This document shows, piece after piece, positions 61,278 to 64,000 of a stretch of 64,000 bases of DNA (position 1 is its first letter; every line of letters starts with the position of its first letter). This DNA comes from Hyalangium versicolor (GTDB taxonomy: Bacteria; Myxococcota; Myxococcia; Myxococcales; Myxococcaceae), in the NCBI RefSeq assembly GCF_020103695.1, contig NZ_JAHXBF010000001.1, positions 744,001 through 808,000 of the forward strand. The letters run 5' to 3'. A model generated the notes under the pieces. That model saw only the letters and a list, made by a program, of their open reading frames with translations. It did not search any database and was not told the DNA's origin. A program made the translations under genes and the position numbers.

Positions 61278-62288
61278 GTGAGCGACCCGCACGAATCCGC
61301 CGAGGAACTGGGTGAAGTCGTAGAAGACCTGCGCCGCCATCTGCTGTGGCAGGAGGAGGCGGGAGGCCGCGCGCTGCTCGTCGATGCGGCGAAGCAGGCC
61401 GCCGAGCGCGCGGGTTCACTCCGGGCGATGCTGGGTGCTCGCCCCGCGAAAGCGCCTTCAGGGACGGAGAGTCCCGCGGCTCCAGAGCCCGCGGCCGCTG
61501 TCGCACCTGAACCGACTCCAGCGCCGCCTCCGGTGTCCCGGCCTGTGGCTCCTCCCGTCTCCGCCAGCTCGGCCCCGGCGCCTCGCGCGGTGTCTTCCGA
61601 GGCTCCTTCGCGCCCGGCTCCGGCCCGGTCCTCCGCGGCGGCCAGCAGCGGGATGCTCATTGACGTACCGCAGCAAGCGCCGCCGTACCCGGGCCCCCTG
61701 CCGGGCGTGGTGGAGGGAGAGATCCCCACCTTGGATCAAATCCGGCGCGAGCTGGGTGACTGCCGGCGCTGCAAGCTGTGTACGGGGCGCAAGAACCTCG
61801 TCTTCGGGGTGGGGAATCCCCGGGCGGAGCTGGTCTTCGTGGGCGAGGGTCCGGGAGAGCAAGAGGACCTGCAGGGTGTGCCCTTCGTGGGGCCTGCGGG
61901 AGAGCTCCTGACGAAGATGATTCAGGCCATGGGGTTCACCCGGGACCAGGTCTACATCTGCAACGTGGTGAAGTGCCGGCCGCCGGGCAATCGCAACCCG
62001 GAACCGGACGAGATCGCCGCGTGCGAGCCGTTCCTTCGCGCGCAGTTGGTGGCGCTGCAGCCCAAGGTCATCGTGGCGCTGGGGAAATTCGCCGCACAGA
62101 CGTTGCTTCGGGACTCCACACCCATTACACGCCTGAGGGGGAACTGGCGCGAGTACCAGGGAGTGAAGCTGATGCCGACCTTCCACCCTGCGTACCTCCT
62201 CCGGAGCCCACACGAGAAGAAGAAGGCGTGGGACGATTTGCAGCAGGTGATGAAGATCTTCGGAAAGCAACCCGGCTCCCGTTCCTGA
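61278..62288 (+). CDS. Family 4 uracil-DNA glycosylase (Fe-S) with N-terminal extension
   Basis: The GTG at 61278 gives 336 residues. The first ~145 are an Ala/Pro-rich acidic extension with no family support, then the UDG-4 core: Cys cluster [28 protein letters not shown] (motif 1), [20 protein letters not shown] with further Cys ligands (K-C, AACEPF), [12 protein letters not shown] and the C-terminal [10 protein letters not shown] (motif with catalytic-site His). It removes uracil from DNA. Core family members are usually ~200-220 residues, so the extension is unusual but common in myxobacterial versions. Confidence 0.93.
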   Translation: MSDPHESAEELGEVVEDLRRHLLWQEEAGGRALLVDAAKQAAERAGSLRAMLGARPAKAPSGTESPAAPEPAAAVAPEPTPAPPPVSRPVAPPVSASSAPAPRAVSSEAPSRPAPARSSAAASSGMLIDVPQQAPPYPGPLPGVVEGEIPTLDQIRRELGDCRRCKLCTGRKNLVFGVGNPRAELVFVGEGPGEQEDLQGVPFVGPAGELLTKMIQAMGFTRDQVYICNVVKCRPPGNRNPEPDEIAACEPFLRAQLVALQPKVIVALGKFAAQTLLRDSTPITRLRGNWREYQGVKLMPTFHPAYLLRSPHEKKKAWDDLQQVMKIFGKQPGSRS

Positions 62289-62315
62289 GAGGGAGGCCCG
62301 GAGGGGGTTTCACGG

Positions 62316-63323
62316 ATGAAGGGAGTACTCGAGACGCGCGAGCTGCCGTCGCCCGCGCTGGAGTCCAACCCGCTGGCGGACGTGGCCCGCCGGCAGTTGA
62401 GGGTGTATCTGCCGCCCGGCTACAGCGAGGGCACGCAGCGCTATCCCGTCGTGTACTTCCTGCATGCCTTCTCCAACAGCGGGGCCTCGTGGACGAACGT
62501 TTCGGCATTCGGCCTGAGTGCGCTGGATCGGCTGGACGCGCTGGTCGAGGCGGGGACGATTCCTCCCGTCATCGGAGTGTTCCCGGACGGGTGGACGGCG
62601 CTGGGCGGCAGCCAGTGGATCAACAGTGACGCGATCGGTCGTTACCGGGACTACGTGGCCAAGGACGTGGTGGGCTTCGTGGACCGCACGTACCGGACGC
62701 TGCCGAAGGCGGCTTCGCGGGCGGTGGTGGGGCACAGCTCGGGGGGCTATGGCGCGCTGGTGATGGGGCGCTACCACCCGGAGCTGTTCAGCCACCTGGG
62801 GAGCCACGCCGGCGACTGCTACTTCGAGTACTGCTACCTGCCGGATCTGCCCAAGGCGGCCAGTGCGCTGCTGAAGGCGGGCGGGGTGGAGGCCTGGTAC
62901 CAGGACTTCAAGAAGCGCTCGCGGGAGACGAAGCCTCGCGGCGAGGACTTCACGGTGATCAACGTGCTGGCCATGGCGGCGGCGTACTCGCCGAAGAAGG
63001 GCGAGCCGCTCAACCTCGAGCTCCCGTTCGATCTGCAGACGGCGCGGTTGAAGCTGGATGTGTGGAACCGCTGGCTGGTGCACGATCCGGTGCGCTTCGT
63101 GCCGAAGTTCCTGGATGCGTTCCGCAAGGTGAAGTCGGTGTTCCTCGACTGCGGGACTCGGGACGAGTTCAACCTGCGCTGGGGCACGCGCATGCTGGCT
63201 GAGGAGTTCAAGGCCAGCGGCGCGGAGCTGGCCCACGAGGAGTTCGATGACTCGCACTCGGGGGTGACGTACCGCTTCGAGCGCTCGTTGGGGTTCCTGG
63301 TGCCGCGCATGGCGCGGGAGTAA
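62316..63323 (+). CDS. Alpha/beta-hydrolase esterase (esterase D/Fes-type)
   Basis: The 335-residue protein has an N-terminal Ig-like strand region (RQLRVYLPPGY), YPVVYFLHAFSNSGASW, and the nucleophile elbow VVGHSSGGYGALVMGRYHPE (GHSSGG). The late acid and His are probably in CGTRDEFNLRWGT and DDSHSGVTYRF. No signal peptide, so cytoplasmic. It follows the glycosylase gene by 27 bases and precedes kdd by 9, so co-transcription is likely. Substrate unknown; family members hydrolyse simple esters or enterobactin-like lactones. Confidence 0.86.
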   Translation: MKGVLETRELPSPALESNPLADVARRQLRVYLPPGYSEGTQRYPVVYFLHAFSNSGASWTNVSAFGLSALDRLDALVEAGTIPPVIGVFPDGWTALGGSQWINSDAIGRYRDYVAKDVVGFVDRTYRTLPKAASRAVVGHSSGGYGALVMGRYHPELFSHLGSHAGDCYFEYCYLPDLPKAASALLKAGGVEAWYQDFKKRSRETKPRGEDFTVINVLAMAAAYSPKKGEPLNLELPFDLQTARLKLDVWNRWLVHDPVRFVPKFLDAFRKVKSVFLDCGTRDEFNLRWGTRMLAEEFKASGAELAHEEFDDSHSGVTYRFERSLGFLVPRMARE

Positions 63324-63332
63324 GAGCGGGAC

Positions 63333-64000
63333 ATGGGCATCGATCTCTACGGGTTGTCTCGGGTCCTCGGCGAGAAGGGTGTGCTTCCTCAGCGTGCGCG
63401 CAAGCTGGATCCCGCGCTGCCGTGCCGCGAGGCGGAACTGCTCATCGATGTGGAGAGCCTCAACATCGACGCGGCCTCCTTCAAGCAGATCAAGGAGGAG
63501 GTGGGCGGGGAGCCTGGGCGCATCGCCGCGCGCATCCAAGAGATCGTCCGCGAGCGCGGGAAGATGCAGAACCCCGTGACGGGCTCGGGCGGCATGTTGC
63601 TGGGGCGGGTGAAGGAGATCGGCCCGAAGCATCCGGCTCGTGAGGTGCTGAAGCCGGGTGATCGGATCGCCACACTCGTGAGCCTGTCGCTGACGCCGCT
63701 GGTGATCGAGGAGATCAAGGCGGTGCACCCGGAGATCGACCGGGTGGACATCCGAGGCCATGCGATTCTGTTTGCCTCGGGCATCTACGCGAAGCTGCCT
63801 TCGGACATGGCGGATACGTTGGCGCTGGCGGCGCTGGACGTGTGTGGTGCTCCGGCGCTGGTGGCGCGGTACGTGCGGCCGGGGATGACGGTGGCGGTGT
63901 TGGGCGCGGGCAAGAGCGGGGCGCTGTGCCTGGCTCAGGCTCGGCGGGACCTGAAGGGGCAGGGGAAGGTGCTGGCGCTCGACATCTCCGAGAAGGCGCT
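63333..64000 (+). CDS. kdd: L-erythro-3,5-diaminohexanoate dehydrogenase (partial, 3' end outside window)
   Basis: The frame is open from the ATG at 63333 to the right edge (222 residues seen). It aligns well with the Kdd family from memory: GIDLYGLSRVLGEKGVLPQ, LLIDVESLNIDAASFKQIKE, ERGKMQNPVTGSGGMLLGRV, DRIATLVSLSLTPLVIEEIK, ILFASGIYAKLP and the Rossmann loop TVAVLGAGKSGALCLAQAR. It oxidises 3,5-diaminohexanoate to 5-amino-3-oxohexanoate in lysine degradation. The downstream partners (kce, kal, kamDE) would be expected beyond the window. Confidence 0.93.
   Translation, partial: MGIDLYGLSRVLGEKGVLPQRARKLDPALPCREAELLIDVESLNIDAASFKQIKEEVGGEPGRIAARIQEIVRERGKMQNPVTGSGGMLLGRVKEIGPKHPAREVLKPGDRIATLVSLSLTPLVIEEIKAVHPEIDRVDIRGHAILFASGIYAKLPSDMADTLALAALDVCGAPALVARYVRPGMTVAVLGAGKSGALCLAQARRDLKGQGKVLALDISEKA

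Overview
The window is high-GC throughout, with long genes, few gaps and many GTG/TTG starts. Gene content points to a myxobacterium (Myxococcota) of the Cystobacterineae type (Archangium/Cystobacter/Stigmatella-like). The evidence is a myxobacterial-style extracellular contractile injection system (eCIS), a microcompartment locus whose shell proteins closely match those I remember from Haliangium ochraceum, a DUF5953 remnant, and several proteins with PP2C-cNMP, PAS-kinase and carboxypeptidase-regulatory architectures. Taxonomy is inferred from proteins only; no rRNA or tRNA gene was seen.

Region 1 (1-27.5 kb, minus strand) is one tightly packed operon of about 20 genes, many overlapping by 4-10 bases, read from a candidate promoter near 27.5 kb. 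It encodes a phage-tail-like contractile injection system: cap protein(s), two sheaths, two tubes, the LysM tube adaptor, a Pvc6-like mini-protein, a hub and spike encoded separately, a two-helix membrane protein, gp25, gp47/J and gpI-like baseplate proteins, a Pvc14-like protein, the AAA+ ATPase, a long coiled-coil protein, and two fibre-like proteins that share an N-terminal module. The last gene, cut by the left edge, is a glycosyltransferase-methyltransferase fusion.

Region 2 (27.5-32.5 kb) lies divergent from the operon. It holds a candidate effector with two HRCSAC repeats and a HEATH metallopeptidase-like motif, a small partner gene, a second glycosyltransferase-methyltransferase fusion, and a PAS histidine kinase on the opposite strand.

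Region 3 (32.6-36.3 kb, minus) is a minimal bacterial microcompartment operon: two tandem-domain trimers, one hexamer, one vertex pentamer, a 62-residue unknown and a CoA-acylating aldehyde dehydrogenase with an encapsulation helix. No signature enzyme or phosphotransacylase is present.

Region 4 (36.4-49 kb) has an outer-membrane-type protein, a PP2C-cNMP signalling protein, a five-gene operon (hexapeptide acyltransferase, NadE-like, AsnB, acyl-activating ligase, acyl carrier protein) that looks like an orphan biosynthetic or surface-modification pathway, a membrane-anchored patatin and a periplasmic lytic transglycosylase.

Region 5 (49.2-50.9 kb) is degenerate. It contains two small hypotheticals, a 247-bp MITE with TA flanks, a truncated DUF5953 gene, a strong hairpin and three 37-bp tandem repeats.

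Region 6 (50.9-64 kb) is mostly housekeeping and repair: a GST-fold protein, mrfA-mrfB (helicase plus exonuclease), an MpaB-type oxygenase, a large CarboxypepD-regulatory repeat protein, coaBC, family-4 uracil-DNA glycosylase, an esterase, and kdd cut by the right edge.
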